A stretch of 55,568 nt of DNA from a virus, in the IMG/VR virus record IMGVR_UViG_3300009157_000022, positions 1 through 55,568 of that record. The stretch is one strand, 5' to 3'. The position numbers were made by a program, and so were the translations under genes. The notes below the pieces were generated by a model. The model saw only the letters and a list, made by a program, of their open reading frames with translations. It searched no databases and was not told the origin of the DNA. Below, piece by piece: positions 46,443 to 54,296 of the stretch (its first letter is position 1; every line of letters starts with the position of its first letter).

Positions 46443-47131
46443 CGTGGCTCGAGGCACTGCTCAAGCTGTTTGCGCCGCAGGCGACGGCGCCGACCGTCGC
46501 GCTCCCAGGCGTGACGTTTCACGACCGCCGAAGGTTCGCGATCCAGGCGCATGGCCCCGAGCGGCAGTGGAAAACCACCGGGCGCAAGTGGAACCGAGTC
46601 ACCGGCATCACGCTGCACCAGACCGCGAGCCTACTCGGCGAGCGCCCCGAGCGATGGGACACCGTGGGTTGTCACGTCGGGATCACGCGCGCGGGTAAGG
46701 TGATTCACCTGCACGGGTTCGATCGGTGGGTCGCGCACGGCAACGCGTGGAATGACCAATGCGTCGGCATCGAGATTGACGGCTTGTACGCCGGTATCGA
46801 GGGCGACGAGTCGACGGTGTGGGACGACCCGAGCACGGCGCGACGCGAGACTGGGATGACGCCAACACCCGAGGCGATCAAGGCCGCGTGCGATACCGTG
46901 CGGTGGATCTGCGCCGAGGTGGAGCGTCACGGCGGCAAGGTGCACGCGCTCGTGGCGCACCGTCAGTCGTCGATGTCGCGGCGCAATGACCCGGGATCGG
47001 CGTTGTGGAAAGCCGTCGCGCTGCCGATGCACGCCGAGATCGGGCTGAGCGACGGCGGGGTCGGGTTCAAGCTCGGCGGATCGGCGATCCCGGAAGTTTG
47101 GGACGAACGGTGTAAGGGGATTCGTTACTGA
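46439..47131 (+). CDS. N-acetylmuramoyl-L-alanine amidase endolysin
   Basis: 230 residues of the Amidase_2/PGRP fold. The zinc ligands are in GITLHQTA (His, ~residue 60), the later AHRQSSMSRRNDPG (His) and the catalytic region CHVGITRAGKVIHLH. It cuts the amide bond between muramic acid and the stem peptide. No signal peptide is seen, so release depends on a holin. It is the last rightward gene. Confidence 0.85.
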   Translation: MTWLEALLKLFAPQATAPTVALPGVTFHDRRRFAIQAHGPERQWKTTGRKWNRVTGITLHQTASLLGERPERWDTVGCHVGITRAGKVIHLHGFDRWVAHGNAWNDQCVGIEIDGLYAGIEGDESTVWDDPSTARRETGMTPTPEAIKAACDTVRWICAEVERHGGKVHALVAHRQSSMSRRNDPGSALWKAVALPMHAEIGLSDGGVGFKLGGSAIPEVWDERCKGIRY

Positions 47132-47141
47132 CGGCGTGCAT

Positions 47142-47501
47142 CTACAGCAGCCCAGCAACCTCCGCCTCGCCCGCGGTCATGCATCCGTCCCCGGTCCACT
47201 CCTCGGTGAGCCGCTCGATTTCAGCCTTGTCGGCAACGAGTTTGTTTCGCATCGCCTCCGGCGGATCGCCCATGTCGATCGGCACCGGATGGCCCATGCA
47301 CTCGCCGCCGGGATTGCAGCCGAGTTGCCATGCGCGCGAGACGGCATCGGCGTGGCATGTGCCTCGAACGAGCGCGACCCCGAGTAGATGCTGACCGGTC
47401 GACTGGGACGAGTCGCAGAACGAAAGCCACCACCAGGTCTCGTCCTGCGGGGTCACGCCTTCCAGGAAATCCTTTAGTTCGTCGCTCACCGGGCCACTCA
47501 T
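47142..47501 (-). CDS. Hypothetical protein facing the endolysin gene
   Basis: I chose ATG 47501 for its ATGA overlap with the upstream gene; GGAGG is nearby. 119 residues. It begins MSGPVSDELKDFLEGVTP, contains ETWWWLSFCDS, and four scattered Cys. The central part (DAVSRAWQLGCNPGGECMGH) suggests a metal site. No family recognised. Convergent with the endolysin gene, with only 10 bp between stops. Confidence 0.55.
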   Translation of the reverse strand: MSGPVSDELKDFLEGVTPQDETWWWLSFCDSSQSTGQHLLGVALVRGTCHADAVSRAWQLGCNPGGECMGHPVPIDMGDPPEAMRNKLVADKAEIERLTEEWTGDGCMTAGEAEVAGLL

Positions 47502-47725
47502 CCATCCACCTCCGCCGCTGCGCCGCTGACCGTTTGACCGCACGAGCACCTGACGACAATCCAGAGATCGCCATCAATGTCGTACGTGATCGACCTGTCG
47601 ACGATGATGTGCACATCGGCCGTGCGACGACCGCAGGCCGCCGGAAGTAGATCGCCGACCTTTGATGTCAGCATCCACCTGGCATCGGCACGTGAGAGGG
47701 TCCGGATCGGTGAAACGTCGCTCAT
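47498..47725 (-). CDS. Hypothetical protein, 75 aa
   Basis: ATG 47725 has GGGAG just upstream. The product contains a DVHIIVDRSITYDIDGDLWIV beta-strand pair and a lone CSC near the C-terminus (VVRCSCGQT). No family. It is the gene nearest the attachment region. Confidence 0.5.
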   Translation of the reverse strand: MSDVSPIRTLSRADARWMLTSKVGDLLPAACGRRTADVHIIVDRSITYDIDGDLWIVVRCSCGQTVSGAAAEVDG

Positions 47726-47804
47726 CTCATCTCCCTAACCCCCGCCGTGTGCGGCGGGTGGGTTCGCCCCTCTGGGTTGTAGCGCAATCGGGCGGGGTTT
47801 CCAC

Positions 47805-47821
47805 TTGCTCACCCGTTGCTC
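47805..47821 (+). repeat. Arm-type integrase site P, copy 1
   Basis: TTGCTCACCCGTTGCTC, itself two TTGCTC words 5 bp apart, lies about 43 bp left of the att core. An identical copy lies on the other side at 47980. Confidence 0.65.
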
Positions 47822-47863
47822 GCATACCGCACATCTCGACGATAATACACGACTCCACGCGCC

Positions 47864-47907
47864 CTGAAAATCCGCGTGTCGTTGGTTCAATTCCGACCCT
47901 GGGCACC
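47864..47907 (+). other. tRNA-Phe 3' half: core of the attachment site
   Basis: The sequence CTGAAAA is a tRNA-Phe anticodon loop (GAA). It is followed by the variable region, a T-arm (GTTGG TTCAATT CCGAC) and the acceptor strand ending GGGCACC. The 5' half of the tRNA is missing, as expected of a phage att core that restores the host gene on integration. The 3' end is marked by ACC, so the host tRNA would stay functional. Confidence 0.85.
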
Positions 47908-47979
47908 GTTTCTCGACGAGGACTCCGACGGAGCCGATTTGGCCCTCGTCTCATTGGTAGCCTGGAGTGCCATGGAGTA

Positions 47980-47996
47980 TTGCTCACCCGTTGCTC
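47980..47996 (+). repeat. Arm-type integrase site P', copy 2
   Basis: Identical 17-bp copy of the repeat at 47805, in the same orientation, about 72 bp right of the att core and overlapping the integrase stop codon. A pair flanking the core is what tyrosine recombinases of the lambda type need. Confidence 0.65.
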
Positions 47997-49047
47997 AGGC
48001 CGCCCGGATCCTAGGGAGGCTGGCAATGGCGGCGGTAAAGTTCGCATCGCTCAGCCGCCCGTAGACCTTCTCCACCATGCGCGTGGACGTGTGGCCAAGG
48101 AGCTGTGCGACCACGAGCGAGTCATGCCCCTGTTGCTTGAGCCAGCTCGCAAACGTCCGGCGCAGGTCATTCGGTGTCACCGCGTGTAGCCGTGGCGGCG
48201 GTTTGCGCTTGCGTTTGAACGACGCCGCTTCGTCCTGACGGTTGATGCGCTCGATCGCTGCGGCAAGGTCGCGCCGCACGTTGGGCCACTTCAGCACGAC
48301 CCGGTCACCCTTGCGCCGCTTGTACTCCGCACGGAGCAACCGTTCCAGGTCCGCGCCGATCGGCACCACGCGCCACGAGCTCGCCGTCTTGCGTCCCGGC
48401 ACGCGCAACCGCTTGGCCGACAGGTCTACGTGCTCCCACCGGAGCGACTCCACCTCGGACAGACGGAGCCCCGCCAGCATCGCCAGGGCGGCCCACAGGC
48501 GCCGTAGCGGGTGGGCAAGCTCGCGGAGCAGCCGCCCACCATTCGCCGCGGTAAGCCAGTTCTCGCGCGGCTCGTAGTTGACCTTCACACTGGGCACTAT
48601 GGCGCGCGGGTCGCCTCGCCATAGGTCGCGCTCGCGAGCCTCGTGGAGCGCGCGGCGCAGCACGACCATCTCTTTGTGGATCGTCCCATCTGCCGCGCCC
48701 TGTCGCCTGCGCTCGCCCATGTACGCGAGCACGACGTCACGGGTCAGTTCCGCGAGATCGATATCGCCAAGCCCGTTGACTAGGTTCTCGCCTTTCTGGC
48801 GATACGCTTTCCAGGTAGGGGCGGCGTTGCCGTGAGACACGACCGCGAGCAAGTCGCCGATGGCCGCTTTCAGCGAGTGCCGCGAGTGCGCTGGCTTGTC
48901 GGTCGATACCAGTTCAAGTTGTCGGAGGCGGGCACGCGCGACCGCCGAGTCTTTGGTTCCGAGCGACCTGCGGCGGTGCCTGCCTTTCGTGTCCGTCCAG
49001 TAGCCGTAGTACGTGCCGCCTTTGCGCCGCTGGTAGATTCGTCCCAT
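47995..49047 (-). CDS. int: Tyrosine recombinase (phage integrase)
   Basis: 350 residues. N-terminal arm-binding region, SAM-like core-binding domain (~75-150) and catalytic domain. Catalytic set: R195 (AGLRLSEVESLRW), K220, R296 (TPNDLRRTF), H319 (LLGHTS) and nucleophile Y329 (VEKVYGRL). The first His of the usual HxLRH motif is Asn293 here, and the second is Arg, a known variation. Its 3' end overlaps the right arm-type site, so gene and attachment site form one unit. It recombines at tRNA-Phe. Confidence 0.9.
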   Translation of the reverse strand: MGRIYQRRKGGTYYGYWTDTKGRHRRRSLGTKDSAVARARLRQLELVSTDKPAHSRHSLKAAIGDLLAVVSHGNAAPTWKAYRQKGENLVNGLGDIDLAELTRDVVLAYMGERRRQGAADGTIHKEMVVLRRALHEARERDLWRGDPRAIVPSVKVNYEPRENWLTAANGGRLLRELAHPLRRLWAALAMLAGLRLSEVESLRWEHVDLSAKRLRVPGRKTASSWRVVPIGADLERLLRAEYKRRKGDRVVLKWPNVRRDLAAAIERINRQDEAASFKRKRKPPPRLHAVTPNDLRRTFASWLKQQGHDSLVVAQLLGHTSTRMVEKVYGRLSDANFTAAIASLPRIRAA

Positions 49048-49208
49048 GGTCCCCTGGTGAGCGGGGAAAGGTAACGCGACAGCGCAGGCTCAGGCACGCG
49101 GATCAAGCGACCAATGCGGACGTGCACGCACTCCCGAGCGATGCGATAGGCTTTCGCACGCGAGACGCCAAGCTGTTTGGCGATCTGCTCGGGGGAGAGG
49201 TAAATCAC
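48870..49208 (-). CDS. Excisionase-like MerR-type HTH protein, overlapping int
   Basis: GTG 49208 overlaps as GTGA. 112 residues. The first ~50 form a winged HTH of the DNA-binding excisionase family (YLSPEQIAKQLGVSRAKAYR, then VRIGRLIRVPEPALSRYL). The basic C-terminal half lies in the frame that overlaps the start of int by 178 bp. It should control excision direction. Confidence 0.7.
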   Translation of the reverse strand: MIYLSPEQIAKQLGVSRAKAYRIARECVHVRIGRLIRVPEPALSRYLSPLTRGPWDESTSGAKAARTTATGRTRKAGTAAGRSEPKTRRSRVPASDNLNWYRPTSQRTRGTR

Positions 49209-49375
49209 CCGAGCACCTTCCGCTCCTCGTCGAGATGCCTCGCCCTGTCCTCGGCAGTTCGGTACCGATACACCACGGTCCCGAGGTGCTGAGACTGACC
49301 GGACACGCGCTCGACGACACGCGACCGCCCGAATCGAGCGAATGGGAAGTCCTGGGATGGATCGTAGGCGTCCAT
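49205..49375 (-). CDS. Hypothetical protein, 56 aa
   Basis: I chose ATG 49375 (TAATG overlap, GGGAGG upstream). Basic, mostly helical C-terminus (YRTAEDRARHLDEERKVLG). Function unknown; directly upstream of the excisionase-like gene. Confidence 0.5.
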   Translation of the reverse strand: MDAYDPSQDFPFARFGRSRVVERVSGQSQHLGTVVYRYRTAEDRARHLDEERKVLG

Positions 49376-49524
49376 TAGTCCCTCCCAGCGGGAGGTTGAT
49401 AAGGCACCATGCGGGAACCACACAGAGGACACACGAAGGCTTTTTTGCTCGACGTGTGCACCTCGACATCGCACCAGGTACAGAGCCACTCTTCCCTCCT
49501 GTCGATGCGAGCACGGCGGGTCAT
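49375..49524 (-). CDS. Tiny zinc-ribbon protein, 49 aa
   Basis: ATG 49524 (ATGA overlap) to the TAA at 49377-49375 encodes a basic start (MTRRARIDRREEW) and a minimal zinc ribbon: CTWC and CPLC about 20 residues apart. It ends in a TAATG overlap. The family is unknown, but the C-x2-C pairs are clear. Confidence 0.6.
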   Translation of the reverse strand: MTRRARIDRREEWLCTWCDVEVHTSSKKAFVCPLCGSRMVPYQPPAGRD

Positions 49525-49757
49525 GGGGAGACTCGCCCGCATCCTGGCGTCCATACTGTCGCGTCATGCGTGTCGCTCTCAAACGGGAACAGCATCACCG
49601 TCGCAGTCGCCAGACCGCATTCGTACGCCCTACACAGCGCCCCTGCTACGGCGAGATTGTAGGCGAGCACTGCGACCCGCCGATGCACGTCGCAAATGCG
49701 TTCGCCTCCGACGCGACCGAACCAGTCGCATGCTTTGCAGTCGGACGGTCCGGTCAT
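49521..49757 (-). CDS. Cys-containing protein, 78 aa
   Basis: ATG 49757 overlaps as ATGA. It has CKACDWF...ICDVH at the N-terminus (likely metal site) and a central hydrophobic stretch (VAVLAYNLAVAGALC). Function unknown. Confidence 0.5.
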   Translation of the reverse strand: MTGPSDCKACDWFGRVGGERICDVHRRVAVLAYNLAVAGALCRAYECGLATATVMLFPFESDTHDATVWTPGCGRVSP

Positions 49758-49936
49758 CGCTTCCCCTTCGCCGCATCACGCGCGGCGGATTGGAGTGCAC
49801 GGGCGAGCTGCTCGGCTTCGAGCGAGGTCATGTAGCGAACGTTGAAATCGAGCACGACGTAGTCGTCAACGACTTGCACAACGGCACCGTCGTTTAGCGC
49901 TCCAATTGGCACGACCCATTGCGGACTGGCTTTCAT
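49754..49936 (-). CDS. Hypothetical protein, 60 aa
   Basis: I chose ATG 49936 because it makes an ATGA overlap with the upstream small gene. The product (begins MKASPQWVVPIGALNDG) is a small beta domain with a helical tail (EAEQLARALQSAARDAAKGK). Function unknown. Confidence 0.5.
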   Translation of the reverse strand: MKASPQWVVPIGALNDGAVVQVVDDYVVLDFNVRYMTSLEAEQLARALQSAARDAAKGKR

Positions 49937-50085
49937 GCTGCGCCTCTCATCGTGTCGCCGAGTAACCAGTGAGCCGCCGCCGGGTTTCGGATCGCGATCG
50001 CGAGTCCTTCCCACGACCGGAGAAACGCCCGCCAGGGGTTGCAGACGCGACAGCAGCACGGGGAGCAGAAGGGGCAATGATTCAC
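49933..50085 (-). CDS. Tiny Cys-rich protein, 50 aa
   Basis: GTG 50085 (GTGA overlap) to the TGA at 49935-49933 (ATGA overlap). The N-terminus is MNHCPFCSPCCCRVC, seven Cys in 15 residues, followed by a helix. Probably a metal-binding peptide. Shared overlaps on both ends support it. Confidence 0.55.
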   Translation of the reverse strand: MNHCPFCSPCCCRVCNPWRAFLRSWEGLAIAIRNPAAAHWLLGDTMRGAA

Positions 50086-50702
50086 GCCGCCACTCCCCGC
50101 ACGCGGTAAACGGAGCGGGCCATGTCTAGGAGGACGTCGCGGAACGAGTCTGGTGTTCTCGCCGCTACGTCACGCCCAACGCGGGGACGGTCCCCGCGTT
50201 TGTGGCCGCGCGTGTTGTTGCCGCACCACGACACCCAAACGCGGCTCTGCTGATCTGGAATGTGCCCCCACAGCAGGTCGGGCAACTCAACGTCGACGGC
50301 GTAGAGCCACGTGGCTTTCTTGGCGACGTGACCGTACCGGCCTTGCTCGACGTAGCAGGACCAACCGCCGTGCGTGTCACGTGCCCAACCTCCGCCGGTT
50401 GGCGGCGGTGGCAAGTTGAACGCTGGCCAGGCGTCGCTATACGCCGGGTGTTCGAGCACGCCCCCCCATGTTCGCAGCGAGCGGAGCGCTGACTTGAAGC
50501 AGCCGCCATCGTCGCCGCGTTTGTGTCCCCAGCGAGCCTCGACAAGACCGGCGAGTCGGCACCAGCGAGAACACGGCGAATGGCAGACAACCGGATGCGG
50601 ACCGGCGTACAACCGTGCATCGCGCGAGATGTCCCACGGGTCGACGTCTGGCAGGTTCCAGTACGGGCCTCCGCGTTCGACGAAGAGAGCGGCGACTTTC
50701 AC
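50082..50702 (-). CDS. Conserved phage protein with PC-motif, possible methylase relative
   Basis: I chose GTG 50702 (GTGA). 206 residues. The pattern PVVCHSPCSRWCRLAGL, then GGCFKSALRSLRTWGGVLEHPAYSDAW, GGWSCYVEQGRYGHVAKKATWLYAV, is a common phage family. The SPCSRW and LEHP motifs recall the PPCxxW and ENP motifs of cytosine-C5 methyltransferases, but motif I (SAM binding) is not evident, so activity is uncertain. Confidence 0.6.
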   Translation of the reverse strand: MKVAALFVERGGPYWNLPDVDPWDISRDARLYAGPHPVVCHSPCSRWCRLAGLVEARWGHKRGDDGGCFKSALRSLRTWGGVLEHPAYSDAWPAFNLPPPPTGGGWARDTHGGWSCYVEQGRYGHVAKKATWLYAVDVELPDLLWGHIPDQQSRVWVSWCGNNTRGHKRGDRPRVGRDVAARTPDSFRDVLLDMARSVYRVRGVAA

Positions 50703-51025
50703 GGCGCCAACCTCCACAGCTTTCGTCGGCGTACTCTCTCGCGCCATTCCTCTGGCGAGTCAGACCAGCCTGCCGTCGAGTACACGCCGTGAACCTTCAC
50801 AACGATTCGCCCGTTTCCGCTCGCGTTATGCTCGATGATCAGGTTCGTCTTGCCCTGGACCCAGATGTCGCCAACCTTCGGAGCCAGGTCACGAGTTCGA
50901 TAGTGGTACCAGCGCGCCCAGGCCAGAGTGATTAGCGGCTCAACAACCAGGTGCAGCAAGAGCAATGCGACAAGCCCGACGATGGGCGCCAGCACGGCAT
51001 AGCCAATCACGGCCCAGGGACTCAC
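50699..51025 (-). CDS. Membrane protein, 108 aa
   Basis: GTG 51025. The N-terminal half is two adjoining hydrophobic stretches (AVIGYAVLAPIVGLVALLLL HLVVEPLITLAWARW). The C-terminal half is a soluble, Trp- and Lys-containing domain (PKVGDIWVQGKTNLIIEHN). No family recognised. Confidence 0.55.
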   Translation of the reverse strand: MSPWAVIGYAVLAPIVGLVALLLLHLVVEPLITLAWARWYHYRTRDLAPKVGDIWVQGKTNLIIEHNASGNGRIVVKVHGVYSTAGWSDSPEEWRERVRRRKLWRLAP

Positions 51026-51267
51026 CGCTTCCCTCCGAGTTGGGCGCGCATGGTTTTCGCGTCCACGACGTCAGCTGCCTTCAGCAACACGGCCGCAAGT
51101 TCGCGGGCCTTGTCCGGTGTCAGATACGAAGACGCTGATCTAACTCCTGGGTCGCTATTGATGCGGATGTCGTACTCGTATCCGAACCCCGTGCCGAGAT
51201 TGTTGCGCGTAACCGACACCGAAACGGCGTGCCACTTGTTCGTGCGAATGCAGCGACGGAGAATCAT
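51022..51267 (-). CDS. Hypothetical protein, 81 aa
   Basis: I chose ATG 51267 (ATGA). The N-terminus (MILRRCIRTNKWHAVSVSVT) is beta-like, followed by YLTPDKARELAAVLLKAADVVDA, a helix. No family recognised; coupled to neighbours by overlaps. Confidence 0.5.
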   Translation of the reverse strand: MILRRCIRTNKWHAVSVSVTRNNLGTGFGYEYDIRINSDPGVRSASSYLTPDKARELAAVLLKAADVVDAKTMRAQLGGKR

Positions 51268-51539
51268 CGCTCCCCCCACTGAAACACCGCAACATCCACC
51301 GCGTCGCGAATCCTCGCCTCACGCTCTGCACCCGGCTCCCACAGCCGGCACAGGTCGGCGATCCATTCGGCTAGCTGGAGTTCGCGGCGGGGAGGTGGAG
51401 TGGCGGGGCCGAGGGAGAGCCAGGCGCCGCAACCGATGCAGCGGAATTGCTCGCACGCCACAATGTTCATCGGCTGATCGTCCAGGTTAAACCACTCGCC
51501 CGGCATCAGGTGATCTGCGTTCCCGTGCCGACACTTCAT
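51264..51539 (-). CDS. Zinc-ribbon-like protein, 91 aa
   Basis: ATG 51539 overlaps the upstream stop as ATGA. Early residues KCRHGNADH and the later ACEQFRCIGCGAW supply Cys pairs for a zinc site. The C-terminal half is helical and acidic. Function unknown. Confidence 0.5.
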   Translation of the reverse strand: MKCRHGNADHLMPGEWFNLDDQPMNIVACEQFRCIGCGAWLSLGPATPPPRRELQLAEWIADLCRLWEPGAEREARIRDAVDVAVFQWGER

Positions 51540-51790
51540 CTCGTCCCCCGAGCGGCGGAGATGAGGCGGTAGAGGACGGTTCGAGCCAGCCGGTAACGGT
51601 AGCTACCGACATAGGGGTCACTGCACAGCTCTGTCAACGCCTCGGCCTCCTTCGCTGTCAGGTCCACGGCGCGTCTCTCGCGCACTTCGAATATCAGCCG
51701 TTGCACCAGCACGGACCGAGGCGGCTCACCGAGGTGCGTCGGGAACAGCTTGTAGACATCGTCCAGTTCCTCCTCGCTAAGCCGTGCCAT
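51536..51790 (-). CDS. Hypothetical helical protein, 84 aa
   Basis: 84 residues, helical throughout (EEELDDVYKLFPTHL; DLTAKEAEALTELCSDPYVG). It overlaps the coiled-coil gene by 14 bp. No family recognised. Confidence 0.5.
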   Translation of the reverse strand: MARLSEEELDDVYKLFPTHLGEPPRSVLVQRLIFEVRERRAVDLTAKEAEALTELCSDPYVGSYRYRLARTVLYRLISAARGTR

Positions 51791-52487
51791 CGTCTTGCTC
51801 CTTGGCGGTGAATTTCACTGCGTTAACCGCGAGCAGCAGCTCATCGCCCGGATATGCCGGGAACCGCGGGTGAGGCTTGCCGACATAGGCCGTCTCGCAC
51901 CAGGTCTTAGCCGCCTCGTACACCGCTCGCATCCGCTCATTATCTGCCTTGAGCCGGGCGAGATCGGCGCGCGCCGCGTCCCTCTCAGCCCGCAGATGCG
52001 CGTGGTGCGCTGCTTCAATGTCGCGCTGGGAGCGATAGTTGACCGCCGCAGCCCGGAGCTTTTTTCGCTCGCCCTTCCACGTATCACGGAGTCCGCCTTT
52101 AATCTTGGCAACGAACGATTCCGCGACCTGCAAGCGACGTTCTAGCCTTTCATTCTGTCGCACTCGGCCTGCGACCTGTCGCAGCGCGTCACTAAGCTCT
52201 TTCTCCAACTCCGCCACGCGAGCGCGGAGGGAGTCGCGCTGCTCGAGGAGCCGCTGAAAATCCTGCTTGACTTCCTCTTCGCTCAGCTTGCGCAACCTCA
52301 AGCCGTCTGCAATGGAATCCATTGCGTGACACACGTAACCGATGCGCATTTGGTGAATATCGACGGCTTCGGGAGGACAAAAATGGGCGTCCTCACACTG
52401 CTTGAGAATCGCTCGCGCCGCCTTCTCTGCCATTGCCCAGTCGATTTCGAGTCCGCTTCTGATTAGTGGTTTCTTCTCGTCGCTCAC
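51777..52487 (-). CDS. Long coiled-coil protein
   Basis: I chose GTG 52487 (GTGA). 236 residues. Residues ~70-180 form a long coiled coil (LLEQRDSLRARVAELEKELS; NERLERRLQVAESFVAKIKG). C-terminal residues contain AYPGDELLLAVNAV. Possibly a scaffolding or structural partner of the neighbouring small genes. Confidence 0.55.
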   Translation of the reverse strand: MSDEKKPLIRSGLEIDWAMAEKAARAILKQCEDAHFCPPEAVDIHQMRIGYVCHAMDSIADGLRLRKLSEEEVKQDFQRLLEQRDSLRARVAELEKELSDALRQVAGRVRQNERLERRLQVAESFVAKIKGGLRDTWKGERKKLRAAAVNYRSQRDIEAAHHAHLRAERDAARADLARLKADNERMRAVYEAAKTWCETAYVGKPHPRFPAYPGDELLLAVNAVKFTAKEQDDGTA

Positions 52488-52846
52488 TTCTCCCCCGCCT
52501 TTCCGTCGATCTCCGATCGAATCGCGTCGATCAGTTCGGCCTCGCCTGGATAAAACGAGTTCTGAAGACAGGCGATGTCGCATGCCTCGCGGCACAGCGA
52601 TTTGAGTCTTTTGATCTCGTCCAGCAACGCCAGCACCGTCGAGGGCGAGCAAGCGGCGATGAACCTACCCTGCGCATGCGTCCGCTCGTCAACCTGCTCC
52701 GGTTGCCACGAGACGCCGTCGTAAAGCGTCCCGTCGAGGGCAAACTGAGACGTGTCCACCTGACCGCGGACCTCCGAATAGAGCCACTCGCCGGGCATGG
52801 CCGCCTCTGCCAGTGCGCGGAGCTTGGACAGGTCAGGTCCCGTCAT
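52484..52846 (-). CDS. Ead/Ea22-like protein
   Basis: I chose ATG 52846 (ATGA). 120 residues. The N-terminus SKLRALAEAAMPGEWLYSEV and the later RFIAACSPSTVLALLDEIKRL are the two marks of Ead/Ea22-type early phage proteins, whose role in lambda is host-related but unclear. It lies in the run of accessory early genes. Confidence 0.65.
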   Translation of the reverse strand: MTGPDLSKLRALAEAAMPGEWLYSEVRGQVDTSQFALDGTLYDGVSWQPEQVDERTHAQGRFIAACSPSTVLALLDEIKRLKSLCREACDIACLQNSFYPGEAELIDAIRSEIDGKAGEK

Positions 52847-53049
52847 GACTTCTTGCACCCCTTCCCCGGCCTGCACCACGCGTTGGTCATGTCGTAGTAG
52901 ACCTGCAACTCGACGAATCGCGCACGCCGTCTCTGTTTGCAGCAGCGACACCAGACGAACGCATGCGGGCTTGTCGTGTGCAGGTAGTCGAACCCCGGCA
53001 CTCGGTACCGGGTCGCTGGTTGTCTCTTTGCTGTGTAGACGTGAATCAT
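52843..53049 (-). CDS. Zinc-ribbon protein, 68 aa
   Basis: 68 residues, with WCRCCKQ and a later WCRPGKGC pair, a possible zinc ribbon. The N-terminus (MIHVYTAKRQPATRYRVPG) is basic. First gene of this small-gene run after a 98-bp gap. Confidence 0.5.
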   Translation of the reverse strand: MIHVYTAKRQPATRYRVPGFDYLHTTSPHAFVWCRCCKQRRRARFVELQVYYDMTNAWCRPGKGCKKS

Positions 53050-53147
53050 CTCGTCATGCTCCCCGGACTCGAACCGACCGCCGCACGCCTACTCGTGCTT
53101 GGAACATGTGCCGTAGTTTGGTGAGCGCTGGCCTGCAGCGCGGGGAT

Positions 53148-54296
53148 CTAGCCGGCGGACTCCAGCAATCGATTGATCTCCGCGGTGTCGATCTGCGGCT
53201 TCTCAGCTGGCTCGCTCCGGTCCCTGGCGAACTCGCCTATCGGCATCGGGTCGGCCGCGTGCGTCGTCCCGCCGAGCTCGCGGACCCGGCGCACCACAGC
53301 CGGCACCGTGCCGCGCTTGCACCCGAGTTGCTTGGCCGCGCGCTCGATCGCAGCCTTGCTTGTCGTGTGCTCGATCGCGACCGACTCAAACTCCTTGGCC
53401 GACTCGCCGACGACCTCGCGGATCGCTTGCATAGCGACCGAGCCCGACAGCCGCTCGTTACCCTTACGGACGTAGCGGCCGAACATGCGACCGTTGCCCA
53501 AGTCGATGGGGCCGTGGTCGTCTACGTACGTGTTCAGACGCTGACGAGCCGCGGTAACGATCTGCTCAACGCGAACGATCTGCTCGTAGGCCACGGCCGC
53601 GGTCTCTGGCGTGACGCTCTCGCCGATGACGACCAGCCCGGACATCTGGCCGATGAGAGCTACCTTCGAGGGACAAACATGTTTCGAAGCGCAGTGCTTG
53701 CACCAGGAGCCCTCGCGCGTATCGAGAACTTCGCCGCGTTGCTTGGCCGCTTGCAACTCGGGCACACGGCGGTGGAGCCACTCGAGCCGGCCGGCGAACT
53801 CGGCCAGGTCAAGCGCGTCGAGCGTGTGCTCGTCGCAGCGGTTGCCCTGTTTGGTGTAGACGATGCGGAGCACCACCTTGGACTTGCCAAGCGCGGTTGC
53901 GGCGGCGAGACCGTATCCCCAGAGTTGCCAGTTTCGCGACGCTGGATCGACGTCGGCATAGCCTGACTTCCAGTCGAGCACGAACACGGTATCGCCTTCG
54001 ACCCACAGGCGATCGATCGACCCAGCAATCTCGAACGGCCCGAGCGCGCCGTACTCTCGACCGTCCCCGTCACCGAGAAACCGTGCCGTGCGCGCCGCGA
54101 CGTCGTAAGCAATCTTGACCTCGGCACGCGAGTGATCCGGGCACAGGTGCGCCAGTTCGTCGGGAACGTCGGCGGCCAAGTCGGCGTGCGAGTCCTGCCC
54201 CATGCCCGCCCACTCCGAGTAGTTCTCGGCGCGCTCAAGCACGGCAGACGCGGTGCAATTAAGCAACCGCGGCAGAGCGGACATGGTGAGCAGCAT
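53148..54296 (-). CDS. Cas4/AddB-like PD-(D/E)XK exonuclease with four Cys
   Basis: 382 residues. ATG 54296 overlaps the upstream stop as TAATG. The active site is D95 and the D108-W109-K110 motif (GSIDRLW, then VFVLDWKSGY). A single Cys near the N-terminus (C14) and a C-terminal trio (C199-x2-C202-x5-C208) reproduce the pattern of Cas4 and AddB iron-sulfur nucleases. The last ~100 residues are helical. It is paired with the Sak4-like ATPase, so the two likely form a phage recombination system. Confidence 0.75.
   Translation of the reverse strand: MLLTMSALPRLLNCTASAVLERAENYSEWAGMGQDSHADLAADVPDELAHLCPDHSRAEVKIAYDVAARTARFLGDGDGREYGALGPFEIAGSIDRLWVEGDTVFVLDWKSGYADVDPASRNWQLWGYGLAAATALGKSKVVLRIVYTKQGNRCDEHTLDALDLAEFAGRLEWLHRRVPELQAAKQRGEVLDTREGSWCKHCASKHVCPSKVALIGQMSGLVVIGESVTPETAAVAYEQIVRVEQIVTAARQRLNTYVDDHGPIDLGNGRMFGRYVRKGNERLSGSVAMQAIREVVGESAKEFESVAIEHTTSKAAIERAAKQLGCKRGTVPAVVRRVRELGGTTHAADPMPIGEFARDRSEPAEKPQIDTAEINRLLESAG

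Larger units (their letters stand above)
47726..47994. other. Non-coding attachment (attP-like) region
   Basis: This 269-bp gap holds a tRNA-Phe 3' half and two flanking 17-bp repeats (described separately), plus a small GC hairpin CCCGCCG tgtg CGGCGGG at 47741-47758. The integrase gene begins right after. No gene is visible. Confidence 0.75.

Noticed and set aside
47741-47758. GC-rich hairpin (CCCGCCG tgtg CGGCGGG) as a terminator.
   Set aside because: No T tract follows on either strand.
53050-53105. tRNA-like sequence on the minus strand (T-loop TTCGAGT, pairing CATGTTC/GAGCATG and a GCACG/CGTGC hairpin).
   Set aside because: It lacks a D-arm, has a 6-nt anticodon-like loop and a mismatched T-stem, and is about 55 nt long. 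It is at best a degenerate fragment, so I do not call a tRNA.
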